Below, piece by piece: positions 24,028 to 33,369 of a stretch of DNA of 37,273 nucleotides (positions within the stretch are counted from its first letter, which is position 1; each line of letters opens with the position of its first letter). This DNA comes from Polyangium fumosum (lineage in GTDB: Bacteria; Myxococcota_A; Polyangia; Polyangiales; Polyangiaceae): assembly GCF_005144585.1 (NCBI RefSeq), contig NZ_SSMQ01000097.1, positions 1 to 37,273 of the forward strand, written 5' to 3'. The position numbers were made by a program, and so were the translations under genes. The notes under the pieces are model-generated. The model saw only the letters and a list, made by a program, of their open reading frames with translations, made no database searches and was not told the origin of the DNA.

Positions 24028-27000
24028 ATGTCCCGCTCGCTGGATCGAATCAGGGCGTTCGCAAAGAATCACTCCCTGCCGCTGCGCGCGGCGATCGGCC
24101 TGCTCGTGCTCGTCGCGAGCCTCGCCGTGTTCATCGCGTCGCAGCGCGTCCCGCCGGTGCGCGCGGGCGTCGTCGACGCGCGGCTCGAGCTCGCGGCCGG
24201 CGAGGTGCGGCTCGTCGAGGCCGGCAAGGCAAGCACGGTGATCTCGGGCGCGCCGCTGCCCGCAGGCGCGGAGCTCGCCACGGGGACCGGGGCGCGTGCG
24301 CTCGTGCGGCTCTCGGATGGATCGTCGCTCTTCCTGCGCGGCGACGCGACGGTGCGGCTCCAGCCGGACGGCGCCGAGATCGTGGCCGGCGAGGTGTGGC
24401 TCGACGCGCCGCCCTCGGAGCGCGGCGGCCTCAAGCACAAGGCCGGGGACGCGACGATCGCCGCGGCGGACGCGGGGCTCTCGATCCGGCGCGCGGGCGC
24501 GGAGGTCGTCGTCGTGGTGACGCGTGGGCTCGCGGTGCTCACGTCGCCGGGCGGGCGCGTGGAGGTGAGCGCCGGGGAGCAGGCGCAGGCGTCCGGGAAC
24601 GACAAACCCAAGGTGAGCCCGGTGCTCTTCTGGGACGACTGGACCGGCGGCATGGGCGACGGCCGTCCGCTCGCGGGCGCGGGCAGCGGCGCGGGCCGGA
24701 TCTACGGCGTGAGCCCGAATCTTCCTGGAGAGAAAGCGAAGGTGCTCGAAGTCAGCCGCCAGTCCGTGCGCGCGGTGATCCGCGAGGGGCTCGCCGAGAC
24801 CGAGGTCGATCAGACGTTCGGCAACCCCGGCGGCGGCGTGCTCGAAGGCTGGTACTGGTTCAGCGTGCCGGAGCGGGCGATCGTGACGTCGTTCGCGGTC
24901 GAGACGAACGGCGTGCTCGTCGAGGGCGAGGTGACCGAGCGCAAGGAGGCCGCGGCGCGGTATGCGACGGCCGTGGCGACGGGGCACTCGCCCGCGCTGC
25001 TCGAATGGGTCGATGGGCGCACGTATCGCTCGCGGATCTACCCGATCCCGGCGTCGGGCGCGCGCCGCGTGGTGCTGCGGTACCTCGAGGTGTTGCCTTC
25101 GCAGGGCGGGAAGCTCGAGTACCTGTATCCGATGCGCGGCGAGGATCCGGCGCGGATCGGGGAGTTTTCCCTGGAGGTGGATCTCGGGGTGGCGGGCTCG
25201 AAGATGCGGATCGCGAGCCTCGCGGACGCGGTGGTCGAGGACGGCGGGCGGCGCGTGACGATGCGCCGGAGCGGGTATCTGCCGCGCGCGGACTTCCAGC
25301 TCGAAGCGACGCCGATCGAGCCGCAACAGCGAGCTGCGCTCACGGTCGCGCGCTTCGCCGCGGGCGCGGATCGGGCCGACTACGTGATGGCGCGGTACGT
25401 GCCGGACATCGACTGGGCGGCCGTGCCTGCGCCGCCGGGCGATGTCGCGGTCGTGGTCGACACGTCGGCGTCGGGGGACGAGGCGGTGCGGCAGCAGAAG
25501 GCGGCCGCGGCGGAGGCGATCCTGCGGGCGCTCTCGCAGAAGGATCGGTTCGTCCTGATCGCGATCGACTCGGCGCCGACGGTGCTCTGGCCGAAGGAGG
25601 GGCTCGCCGAGGCGACGGACAAGGAGATCGCGGCAGCGCTGGCGCGGCTCGCGGAGCATTCGTCCGGCGGCGCGACGGACCTCGGCGCGTTCTTCGACGC
25701 GGCGCTCGGGCGACTGCACGGGACCGAGCAGCCCGCGGTGGTTTACATCGGCGATGGGTTGCCCACGTCGGGCGAGGTGAGCGGCGACCGGCTCGCGGAG
25801 CGGCTCCGGCGCAGCCTCTCGACGTCGCGGGCGCGCCTCTTCACGGTGGCCGTGGGGAGCCAGAGCAACGTGGGGCTCTTGCGCGAGCTCGCGCGGCAGG
25901 GCGGCGGGCAGAGCTTCCGCATCGATCGGATGGAGACGGCGACGAGCGAGGTCTTGCGGCTCGCGAGCGCGATCAAGACGCCGACGATCACCGAGCTCTC
26001 GATCGACCTCGGCGCGGGGCTCGACGAGGCGATGCTCACGGCGAGCGGGAAGGTTTCGCGTGGTGAGGAGGTGCTCCTGTTCGCGCGGACGCACCACGCG
26101 CTGCCGGCCGAGGCGACGGTGAAGGGCCGCGTGGGCGGGAAGGATTTCGCGAAGAGCTACCCGATCACGCTCGCGCAGGGGACGAGCACGTCGCTCGTGC
26201 CGCGGCTCTGGGCCGCGGAGAAGGTGCGGCGGCTGCTCGGCGAGGTGACGGACCCCGAGGAGCAACGCGGCAAGATCGTGGAAGTCGGGCTCGAATATGG
26301 GCTGATGACGCCGTTCACGAGCATCCTCGCGCTGGAGAGCGAGGCCGCGTATGCGCGGCAAGGGATCCGGCGGAGGTCCTCGCCGCTGCGGGGCGTGCGG
26401 CTCACGGCGCTCGATGCGCGCACGGAGCGGGCGCTGATGGATGCGGCGCTGAACCCGGCGCCCGCGGTTGCGATGGGGTGCAGCCTTCGCAAGGAGGAAG
26501 CGCCGTCGGAGAGCGTGGCGGCTGCGCCCGCGCCGCTGGCGCAGCCGCCCGTGTCAGAGACGGCGGTCGACGACAAGCCGATGGACATACAGAACCGTAC
26601 GTCTCCGGCGACGGCGATGGCGACGGCGACGCCCACGGAGCCCGAGCCTGCCGAGAACGCGCTTTCGCCTGCGAAGCCCGCGCCGGGCGGCGGGGGCGGG
26701 GCGTTCCGCGGGAACGCGGAGCGCGAGGGGCTCGACGGGCAAGAGATCGCGGGCAAGCGGTCGATGGTGACCGGGTCGGCGAACGAGGAGCAGCCGGCGC
26801 TCGACAAGGCGAAGGGTCGCGCGCCCGAGGCGCCGCCGCCGCCCCCGATGGCGACGTCGACGTCGCAGTTCGAGGCCACGAAGAAGCTCGCGGAGGGGAC
26901 GACGCCGCGTGTCCCTCCGCCCGTCACGCTGCCGGTCACGCCGTGCAGCGACGTCGCGCGGAGGCCCCTCGCGGACCGCATCGTGATGTGGTCGAAGCGG

Positions 27001-28239
27001 CTGCGCGGCGAGCTCGACGGCAAGACGCTGGTGTCGCGGTACCAGGCCGCGCGCGGCGCGTGCGAGATCCCGGACTGGCGCGCCGAGCAAGCGCTGCTCG
27101 ACCTCCTCCAGCAGAAGGCCCGCACCGAGGACGCCGTGACCACGCTGCTCGCGCACTTCGAACCCGTGCCCGACACGCGCGCGTACGTGGCGCAGGCGAT
27201 CCTCCGCCGCACGGTCGATCCGCGGATCGCCGCGTCCGTGCGGCGCACGCTCTTCGGCGAGAAGATCGCCTGGGATCAGGTCGACGCGGAGCTCGCCGCG
27301 ATCGACGGCGTGGACGCGAAGCTCGCGAAGCTGCGCGAGCGGATGCTCGTCGCGCCCGGGGATCCGCAGGGCGAGCTGCGGGTCGTGCGGCTGCTCGCGG
27401 AGGCGGGCAAGAAGGACGACGCGCTCGCGCAAGGCCGGAGGCTCCGCGACCGTGGGTTCATGAGCCCCGACCTCGCGCTCGCGCTCGGCGACGTGCTCGC
27501 GGCGCAGGGCTTTCAGGACGAGGCGCTCCGCACGTACTCGGAGATCGTGGAGTTCGACGCGCAGAGCCCCGCGTCGCGGCGGCTGCTCGGCGACGTGTTC
27601 TTGCGGAACGCGTGGTACGGCGCGGCGTACCGGCAATACAAGACGCTCACGGATCTGCCGACCGCGGACGCGCCGAGCTTCTTGCGGCTCGCGCTGGCGG
27701 CCGCGGGCAGCGGGCGCGTGGACGAGGCGCTGCGTTTGGAGCGGCAGGTCGCTTCGGCCGAGGGCACGCCGGGCCCGCGGGATCCGCGGCTGTGGGCGCG
27801 GCTCTGGGCGGCGGCGCACCTCGCGCGGCTGCTCGATGGCGAGGGCAAACCCGTGGAGCCGGGCCTCGCCGAGGGGCTCTCGCGCAAGCTGAAGGAGCTC
27901 TCCCTCTTCAGCGGCCCGAGCGCGCTCGCGGTCCTCACGTGGGAGGATCTCGACACGACGCTCGGCCTCGTCGGCAAGGACGGCGAGGTGGAGGCGACGC
28001 TCGCCGAGCTCTCCGACGCGGCGTCGATCGGGATCTCGGCCGTGGAGCTCCCGCTCGGCGACGAGGCGCGCCTCGCGTTCCTGGCGCGCTTCCGCAAGGC
28101 GAGCCCGGGGCGCGAGGTGCCTGTCGCGCTGCACCTGATCGCGTGGGACGGGAAGGCGTTTCGTGTGACGATCCGCAAAGCGAAGCTCGGGGTGAAGGAC
28201 ATGGAGGTCTCGCTTCCGTCCTTCAACCCCGGCCTCTGA
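24028..28239 (+). CDS. FecR-VIT-vWA-TPR membrane-anchored giant protein
   Basis: 1403 residues; GGAGG lies a few bases before the ATG. One transmembrane segment (about 20-39) is followed by a FecR-like domain (about 45-195: ELATGTGARALVRLSDGSSL, GEVWLDA, SAGEQAQAS). A VIT domain spans about 239-360 (TEVDQTFGNPG, GWYWFSVPE, ERKEAAARYATA). A von Willebrand A domain spans about 470-650 with the MIDAS motif DTSAS (Asp478, Ser480, Ser482), GGATDLG and GDGLPTSGEV. A long Ala/Pro/Glu-rich linker (about 820-980) leads to a C-terminal helical TPR-like region (about 1050-1330). VIT-vWA proteins usually mediate metal-dependent protein contacts outside the cytoplasm. The FecR part is more often an anti-sigma sensor domain, but no sigma-factor gene is adjacent. 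A scaffold role is likely (inference). Confidence 0.85.
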   Translation: MSRSLDRIRAFAKNHSLPLRAAIGLLVLVASLAVFIASQRVPPVRAGVVDARLELAAGEVRLVEAGKASTVISGAPLPAGAELATGTGARALVRLSDGSSLFLRGDATVRLQPDGAEIVAGEVWLDAPPSERGGLKHKAGDATIAAADAGLSIRRAGAEVVVVVTRGLAVLTSPGGRVEVSAGEQAQASGNDKPKVSPVLFWDDWTGGMGDGRPLAGAGSGAGRIYGVSPNLPGEKAKVLEVSRQSVRAVIREGLAETEVDQTFGNPGGGVLEGWYWFSVPERAIVTSFAVETNGVLVEGEVTERKEAAARYATAVATGHSPALLEWVDGRTYRSRIYPIPASGARRVVLRYLEVLPSQGGKLEYLYPMRGEDPARIGEFSLEVDLGVAGSKMRIASLADAVVEDGGRRVTMRRSGYLPRADFQLEATPIEPQQRAALTVARFAAGADRADYVMARYVPDIDWAAVPAPPGDVAVVVDTSASGDEAVRQQKAAAAEAILRALSQKDRFVLIAIDSAPTVLWPKEGLAEATDKEIAAALARLAEHSSGGATDLGAFFDAALGRLHGTEQPAVVYIGDGLPTSGEVSGDRLAERLRRSLSTSRARLFTVAVGSQSNVGLLRELARQGGGQSFRIDRMETATSEVLRLASAIKTPTITELSIDLGAGLDEAMLTASGKVSRGEEVLLFARTHHALPAEATVKGRVGGKDFAKSYPITLAQGTSTSLVPRLWAAEKVRRLLGEVTDPEEQRGKIVEVGLEYGLMTPFTSILALESEAAYARQGIRRRSSPLRGVRLTALDARTERALMDAALNPAPAVAMGCSLRKEEAPSESVAAAPAPLAQPPVSETAVDDKPMDIQNRTSPATAMATATPTEPEPAENALSPAKPAPGGGGGAFRGNAEREGLDGQEIAGKRSMVTGSANEEQPALDKAKGRAPEAPPPPPMATSTSQFEATKKLAEGTTPRVPPPVTLPVTPCSDVARRPLADRIVMWSKRLRGELDGKTLVSRYQAARGACEIPDWRAEQALLDLLQQKARTEDAVTTLLAHFEPVPDTRAYVAQAILRRTVDPRIAASVRRTLFGEKIAWDQVDAELAAIDGVDAKLAKLRERMLVAPGDPQGELRVVRLLAEAGKKDDALAQGRRLRDRGFMSPDLALALGDVLAAQGFQDEALRTYSEIVEFDAQSPASRRLLGDVFLRNAWYGAAYRQYKTLTDLPTADAPSFLRLALAAAGSGRVDEALRLERQVASAEGTPGPRDPRLWARLWAAAHLARLLDGEGKPVEPGLAEGLSRKLKELSLFSGPSALAVLTWEDLDTTLGLVGKDGEVEATLAELSDAASIGISAVELPLGDEARLAFLARFRKASPGREVPVALHLIAWDGKAFRVTIRKAKLGVKDMEVSLPSFNPGL

Positions 28240-28254
28240 GTCCCTCACCCCCAG

Positions 28255-28277
28255 CCCCTCGCCCGCTGGGCGAGGGG
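28255..28277. repeat. REP-like palindrome between genes, overlapping a ribosome binding site
   Basis: A perfect 10-bp inverted repeat (CCCCTCGCCC / GGGCGAGGGG) with a 3-nt loop sits in the 49-nt gap between 28239 and 28289. Together with the preceding CCCTCACCCCCAG it resembles the dispersed intergenic palindromes of many GC-rich bacteria. Its right arm runs directly into the GGGGAGGAGAGG ribosome binding site of the next gene, so folding could affect translation or cause partial termination. Confidence 0.6.
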
Positions 28278-28288
28278 AGGAGAGGCGC

Positions 28289-29575
28289 ATGATCGAGATC
28301 ACCTTTCTCGGGCAGCTCGTCGCGACGATCGCGGGCGCTTTGGCGTTCGTCTCGTTGCTCCTCGTGCTCGCCGCGAGCGCCTACGTGCTCGGCGCGGCCG
28401 CGCAGGGGCTCGAAGGGCTCGCCGCGCCGCGCGGCGTGCTGCCCGAGGTCGTCGCAGGCCGCGCGCGGATCCTGCGATCGGTCGCCTTGATCCTCGGCGT
28501 GCTCACGTTCGCCTTCGTGATCGCGACGTCGACCCTCGGAGGCACGCTCACGACGCTCACGTTCGCCGCGGCGCTCGGCATGCTCGTGCGGAGCGTGGTG
28601 CTCGCGCTCTCGATGCTAGCGATGCGGACGGCCGCGAAGCTCGAAGGCGGGCGCGTCGTGCAGACGAAGGCGCTTTCGGCCGCGCGGGCCGCGGAGACGG
28701 CGGCGCTCGAAGCGAAGGCGAAGAAGCGGCTCGCGGGCGAGGACCTGCGCGCGGAGCTGCGCGCGGCGGACGCGGCGCTGACGAGGCTGCGCGAGGCGCT
28801 CGGGACGCTCGTGGATGCACGCGCGGCGCTCGGGCAGAAGCTCCAGCAGGGCAGCGGCAAGGGGGAGATGCGGCTCGTGCCGGAGGTCGCTCGCATGCGG
28901 GACGAGCTCACGTTGCGGATCGAGCTCGGGGAGCGCGTGCTCACGGCGGCCGAGGCCGCGGCGTTCCGGCTCGCGTGCGCGCTGCCGATCAAGAAGCTCG
29001 TGCGCCGGCGGCCCGCGGAGATCGCGGGGCTCGACCCGACGGCGCCGGGCAATCCGGAGGCGCGGCTCGCCGCGGCCACGGCGGCGATCGACGGCTACCT
29101 CGCGGCGATCGCGGAGGCGCGCGCCGAGCTCGAAGAGGTCACGACGCGGCGGCCGACGCTCCCGCCGCCCGCCCCGGACGCGGTCGACGAGGACGACGAC
29201 GACAGGCGCGCGAAGGATCCGCTGGCCCACGCGCGGGCGGACATCGACGTGATCGAGGCGGCGTATCGATCGCTGCGGGAGCGCGCGGAGCTGACGCGGC
29301 TCGGGCTGCAAGCGCAGAAGGGCCTGGCCGAGGTGGCGAGCGCGGCGGGCGTGGTGTCGAAGCAGGCGCAGGCGTTTGGCCTCGACGAGCGGGAGTTTGG
29401 CCTCTTGCTGGACGACGTGGCGCGGGCCGAGCGGGTGTCCTCGATCGAGCCGCCCGTGCGCGACGGGGACCTGCGGGTGCTGGTGGACGCGCTCTCCCGC
29501 GGGACGAGCGCGCTCGATCAGGATGACCGGGCGTCGCTGGGCGGCGTGGTCGCGGCGCTGCGCTCCATCGGGTGA
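28289..29575 (+). CDS. Membrane protein with long coiled-coil region
   Basis: 428 residues; a strong ribosome binding site (GGGGAGGAGAGG) precedes the ATG. Two or three N-terminal hydrophobic segments (about 8-35, 62-85 and 88-108) are followed by long Ala/Arg/Glu-rich helices (AETAALEAKAKKRL, LRAELRAADAALTRLREALG) typical of coiled coils. An acidic DEDDDD patch lies near residue 300, and a second helical block ends the chain. No enzyme motif is seen. It lies 49 nt downstream of the FecR-VIT-vWA gene on the same strand, so a joint envelope role is likely (inference). Confidence 0.75.
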   Translation: MIEITFLGQLVATIAGALAFVSLLLVLAASAYVLGAAAQGLEGLAAPRGVLPEVVAGRARILRSVALILGVLTFAFVIATSTLGGTLTTLTFAAALGMLVRSVVLALSMLAMRTAAKLEGGRVVQTKALSAARAAETAALEAKAKKRLAGEDLRAELRAADAALTRLREALGTLVDARAALGQKLQQGSGKGEMRLVPEVARMRDELTLRIELGERVLTAAEAAAFRLACALPIKKLVRRRPAEIAGLDPTAPGNPEARLAAATAAIDGYLAAIAEARAELEEVTTRRPTLPPPAPDAVDEDDDDRRAKDPLAHARADIDVIEAAYRSLRERAELTRLGLQAQKGLAEVASAAGVVSKQAQAFGLDEREFGLLLDDVARAERVSSIEPPVRDGDLRVLVDALSRGTSALDQDDRASLGGVVAALRSIG

Positions 29576-29639
29576 GGCGGACCCCGCGCGTCCGCATGTC
29601 TTCTTCCTTGTCCCGACCTCGCACCAGAAAGGACGATTC

Positions 29640-32600
29640 ATGGCCCCCCGAACGTCTCGTCGGCTCCGCTCGTTCACGCAGCGCACGTCCCTCCTCCTCG
29701 TCGCGGGCCTGCTCACCGCATGCACGGAGACGCCCGCGCCGGGGACATCGCCCGTGCCGCCTGCTTCGCGGACCGACGCTCGGTTGTCCGGGCCCCTCGA
29801 CCTCGACGTGACAGCGCGTGACGCGCGGCGGGCGTTCCGCGCCGAGGGATCCCGATGGGTCGGCGCCGGACCGACCCACCACGTCTCGGCCACGGTCGAG
29901 GGCTTCGACGTCGCCCCCCTCGCGCCCTCGCCTTCGGCTGGCGGGGCGGCGCGCGCGGGGGCGCCCCTGCGGATCGAGAGGGCGCGCATCACGCGGGGCG
30001 AGCGTGAACTCTTGCGCGGCACGCCCACGGGCCGGATCGAACGGGGCCACCACCTGGCCATCGAGGCGGGCGACGTCACCGAGCACATCGACAATCGCGA
30101 GGACGGCGTGGAGCTCTCTTATGGGTTCGCGCGTGCGCCCGAGGGCGAGGGGGATCTCTCCGTCGTGCTCGCGACCGGCGGCGAGCGGTATGTCGGCGCG
30201 ACGCCGCAGGGATTGCATTACGTGGACCCCGCGACCGGGCTCGGCGTGCGGTTCGGGCGCGCGACGTGGATCGACGCGCGCGGGACGAGGACCCACGTCG
30301 AGGCGCGCGTCGAGGACACGCGAATCGTCCTGCGGGTCCCCGACCGCGTGCTCGCCACGTCCGTGTATCCGGCTGTGCTCGACCCGATCCTGAGCGCGGA
30401 GATCGCGGTGGACGAGCCGGTGAATGGCCTCGGCACGGGCATCCACAGGGATCCGGCCGTCGCGTGGAATGGGAGCCGTTATCTCGTGGCCTGGGAGGTG
30501 AGCCGGTTCCTCGATCCCGTCTCGGAGAGACGAATCTACGCCGCGCGTGTCGACCCGCAGGGGGACGTGCTCGATCTGTCCGGCATTCCGCTGGCGGACG
30601 CGGGGGAACATCCGTCGCTCGCGAGCGACGGGAATGGGTATTTCCTCGCGTACGACATCAGCTACCCCGCGCCCGTGGGGCTGATGGGCCTCTACGGCCA
30701 GCGCCTCGACGCGAAGGGTCAGCCGGTCGGCGCGCCGATCTCGCTGTCGCCGTCCGGCACCGATGGCCAGGTGGTCTTCGACGGGACGAACTATCTCGTC
30801 GCCTGGAGTGGCCTGAACGACAAGACGGGATATTACGCGCGGGTCACGCCGTCCGGGCAGGTCCTCGATCCGAATGGCATCGTGTTCGGCGCGGGGACGG
30901 TCCGGACCCTGCGCGTCGCGTCCAATGGCGCGGGGGCCTTGCTCGCGTGGGACAGCCCGGGGTTTTCAAAGGCCCACCTCGCGAGGGTCGACGCCCAGGG
31001 CGTCTTGCTTGATCCCGTGGCCCTCCCGGTCCTGCCCGACCCGCTCCTCGGGCAGCATCAGCCCACGCCTCTCTGGATGGGATCGTCGTATTTCGTGGGG
31101 TACATCCAGTTTACCGACGAGGACCGGACGGTCGTCGCGGCGCGCTTCGACCCGCAGCAGGGCACCTTCCTCGACGCCGCGCCGATTCCCCTCATCGATC
31201 CCAATGGCAAGGAGCTCACCGAGCTCGACGTGACGACCGACGGCACGAACGCCGTCGTGACCTGGAGTGATTACCTGCCCGACCTGGTGGCGCATCCGCT
31301 CCGGCGGGCGCGTGTCTCGCCCCAGGGGTCCGTGCTCGATTTCAACGGCGTCGTGTATGCGCCGCGCGGGGCCGTGGCCCGGGGCGCTTCGAATGGCGCG
31401 CATGCGCTCCACGTGTGGCGGAATGCGTACTTCGACAAGTTCTTCCCGGGCGCCTACTCCGTGGAGGCCTTGCGCTTTGACGCGAATGGCCAGACGCTCG
31501 ACGCCGCGCCGATCGTGGTATCGCGCGGGGCGAGCGAGCAACGCGCGCCCGCGGTGGCGTTCGATGGCCAGAACTTCGTCGTGGCCTGGTCGGATGGGCG
31601 TGATCTCGTCGCGAAGCAGGAGACGAACCTCTATGCGACGCGTATCGATCCCTCGGGGATGGTCGTCGACGCGAGCGCCATTCAGGTGGACGACGGGGCG
31701 TACGACGTGATCCACCCGGCGGCCGTATTCGACGGGACGAACACGCTCCTCTCGTGGTTCGAGTGCCACATCTATTACGACGGTACGGAGTGCGCGCTCC
31801 GCGCGGGGCGGCTCAGCCCCGAGGGCGTGGTGCTCGACACGCCTGCGACGGAGATCCTGGGCTTTGACGGGCTCGGCGACCGCGTGGCGCTCTCGGTGGG
31901 CGGCGGCGCGACGCTGGTGGCCGCGAGCAGTTATGACGAGCTGCTCGCGACGACGGTCGACGCGGCGGGACCTTCGGGCACGCTCACGTCCTTCGCGCCG
32001 GACGCTCTCCCCGAGGCGCTCAGCGCGTCGTTCGACGGCGTGTTTCACCTCGTCGTGTGGCAAAACGCGGCCAAGCAAATCGTCGGCAAGCGCTTCACGC
32101 CGCAGGGAAGCGCCGTGGATGCGACGCCGATGGCTCTTTCAGGGACGCTCGCCGCGCCGGCCGGGGCGTCCGTGTCCTTTGATGGAACGAACCATGTCGT
32201 CGTGTGGGTGGACGGGGAGGGCGTCTTCGGGGTGCGGGTGAGCCCTGCGGGGGCCGTGCTCGATGCCGCGGCGGTGCCGCTCGCGAGCGCGCCGGGATGC
32301 GCGCACGTGGGGCTCGCGGGGCGCGGCGTGGTCGCGGACGGGGGGCGCACCGTGATCGGAGTTCGCACGTGTGGGCAGGGCGCGACGGACGTGCATGCGC
32401 TCGTGGTCGACGGCATGCTCGCGCCGATCACGACGCTCGTGATCACGAGTGATGGCCACCCCGAGGGCCTCCCGGCGCTCGCCTCGACGAATGCGGGCAA
32501 GGTGCTGGTGGCTTATCCGCAATTCCATACGGAGGCGCCCTTCGGGACGTCGCGGGTCCTGGCGAAGGTCGTGGATTTCACGGCCTGCACGATGGATGCG

Positions 32601-32966
32601 CAGTGCAATGGGGGCGTGTGCATCGAGGGGATTTGCGTGGGGGAAGGGAATGGGGCCGGTGGAATGGGCGGCGCTGGTGGAATGGGCGGCGCTGGTCCGG
32701 GCTCTGGCGGGACGGGCGGCGTGGGCGGCGCTGGCGGAATGGGCGGCTCTGGTGGCGTGGGCGGGTCCGGCGGCATGGGCGGCGTGGGTCCGGGCTCTGG
32801 CGGTTCGGGCGGGACAGGCGGCTCCACCGTGCCGGGAGGCGGGGCCGAATGCGACTGCCGCGCCGCGGGTCATGGCGGGTCGTCCGGGATGCCGCTCGCG
32901 GCGGCGGCCCTTGGGCTCTTCGCGGCGATGACGCGACGAGGCCGCCGGGAGGGGCGTAGGCCCTGA
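29640..32966 (+). CDS. Large lipoprotein with propeller-like repeats and MYXO-CTERM-like tail
   Basis: 1108 residues from the ATG at 29640 behind AGAAAGGA; an upstream frame to 29376 overlaps the previous gene and is rejected. The signal peptide ends in LLTAC, a good lipobox. Residues about 35-250 are a variable domain. From about 255 to 970 there are many roughly 55-65-residue repeats with the pattern 'YLVAW...RVxPxGxVLD', as in beta-propeller-like secreted proteins. A Cys-rich segment (CTMDAQCNGGVCIEGICVG) and a long Gly/Ala/Ser/Met linker follow. The C-terminus (ECDCRAAGHGG, hydrophobic LAAAALGLFAAM, then TRRGRREGRRP) has the Cys-x-Cys, membrane helix and Arg cluster of MYXO-CTERM sorting signals. 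Having both a lipobox and such a tail is unusual. The 43-bp repeat starts 5 nt after the stop. Confidence 0.82.
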   Translation: MAPRTSRRLRSFTQRTSLLLVAGLLTACTETPAPGTSPVPPASRTDARLSGPLDLDVTARDARRAFRAEGSRWVGAGPTHHVSATVEGFDVAPLAPSPSAGGAARAGAPLRIERARITRGERELLRGTPTGRIERGHHLAIEAGDVTEHIDNREDGVELSYGFARAPEGEGDLSVVLATGGERYVGATPQGLHYVDPATGLGVRFGRATWIDARGTRTHVEARVEDTRIVLRVPDRVLATSVYPAVLDPILSAEIAVDEPVNGLGTGIHRDPAVAWNGSRYLVAWEVSRFLDPVSERRIYAARVDPQGDVLDLSGIPLADAGEHPSLASDGNGYFLAYDISYPAPVGLMGLYGQRLDAKGQPVGAPISLSPSGTDGQVVFDGTNYLVAWSGLNDKTGYYARVTPSGQVLDPNGIVFGAGTVRTLRVASNGAGALLAWDSPGFSKAHLARVDAQGVLLDPVALPVLPDPLLGQHQPTPLWMGSSYFVGYIQFTDEDRTVVAARFDPQQGTFLDAAPIPLIDPNGKELTELDVTTDGTNAVVTWSDYLPDLVAHPLRRARVSPQGSVLDFNGVVYAPRGAVARGASNGAHALHVWRNAYFDKFFPGAYSVEALRFDANGQTLDAAPIVVSRGASEQRAPAVAFDGQNFVVAWSDGRDLVAKQETNLYATRIDPSGMVVDASAIQVDDGAYDVIHPAAVFDGTNTLLSWFECHIYYDGTECALRAGRLSPEGVVLDTPATEILGFDGLGDRVALSVGGGATLVAASSYDELLATTVDAAGPSGTLTSFAPDALPEALSASFDGVFHLVVWQNAAKQIVGKRFTPQGSAVDATPMALSGTLAAPAGASVSFDGTNHVVVWVDGEGVFGVRVSPAGAVLDAAAVPLASAPGCAHVGLAGRGVVADGGRTVIGVRTCGQGATDVHALVVDGMLAPITTLVITSDGHPEGLPALASTNAGKVLVAYPQFHTEAPFGTSRVLAKVVDFTACTMDAQCNGGVCIEGICVGEGNGAGGMGGAGGMGGAGPGSGGTGGVGGAGGMGGSGGVGGSGGMGGVGPGSGGSGGTGGSTVPGGGAECDCRAAGHGGSSGMPLAAAALGLFAAMTRRGRREGRRP

Positions 32967-32971
32967 CCGCG

Positions 32972-33338
32972 GGAGGGTCGCGGCCGTCTCGGAGGCTTTG
33001 GGACGATGCCGATGGGAGGGTCGTGGCCGTCTCGGAGGCTGGTGGATGATGCCGATGGGAGGGTCGTGGCCGTCTCGGAGGCTTTGGGACGATGCCGATG
33101 GGAGGGTCGTGGCCGTCTCGGAGGCTGGTGGATGATGCCGATGGGAGGGTCGTGGCCGTCTCGGAGGCTTGTGGACGATGCCGATGGGAGGGTCGTGGCC
33201 GTCTCGGAGGCTTTGGGACGATGTCGATGGGAGGGTCGTGGCCGTCTCGGAGGCTTTGGGACGATGTCGATGGGAGGGTCGTGGCCGTCTCGGAGGCTGG
33301 TGGACGATGTCGATGGGAGGGTCGCGGCCGTCTCGGAG
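32972..33338. repeat. 43-bp tandem repeat array, nine units
   Basis: Units beginning GGAGGGTCG start at 32972, 33015, 33058, 33101, 33144, 33187, 33230, 33273 and 33316, exactly 43 bp apart; the ninth is partial. Units alternate in their 3' halves (TTTGGGACGATG versus GGTGGATGATG), so an 86-bp pair was probably duplicated. First and last units have TCGCGG where all inner ones have TCGTGG. There are no unique spacers, so this is not CRISPR. The period is not a multiple of three and open frames through it are artefacts. Confidence 0.95.
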
Positions 33339-33369
33339 AGCCTTGGGGCCGTGTCTCAGCAGACGCGGG

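Noticed and set aside
32972-33338. CRISPR array
   Set aside because: Units are contiguous with no unique spacers, and no cas gene is present.
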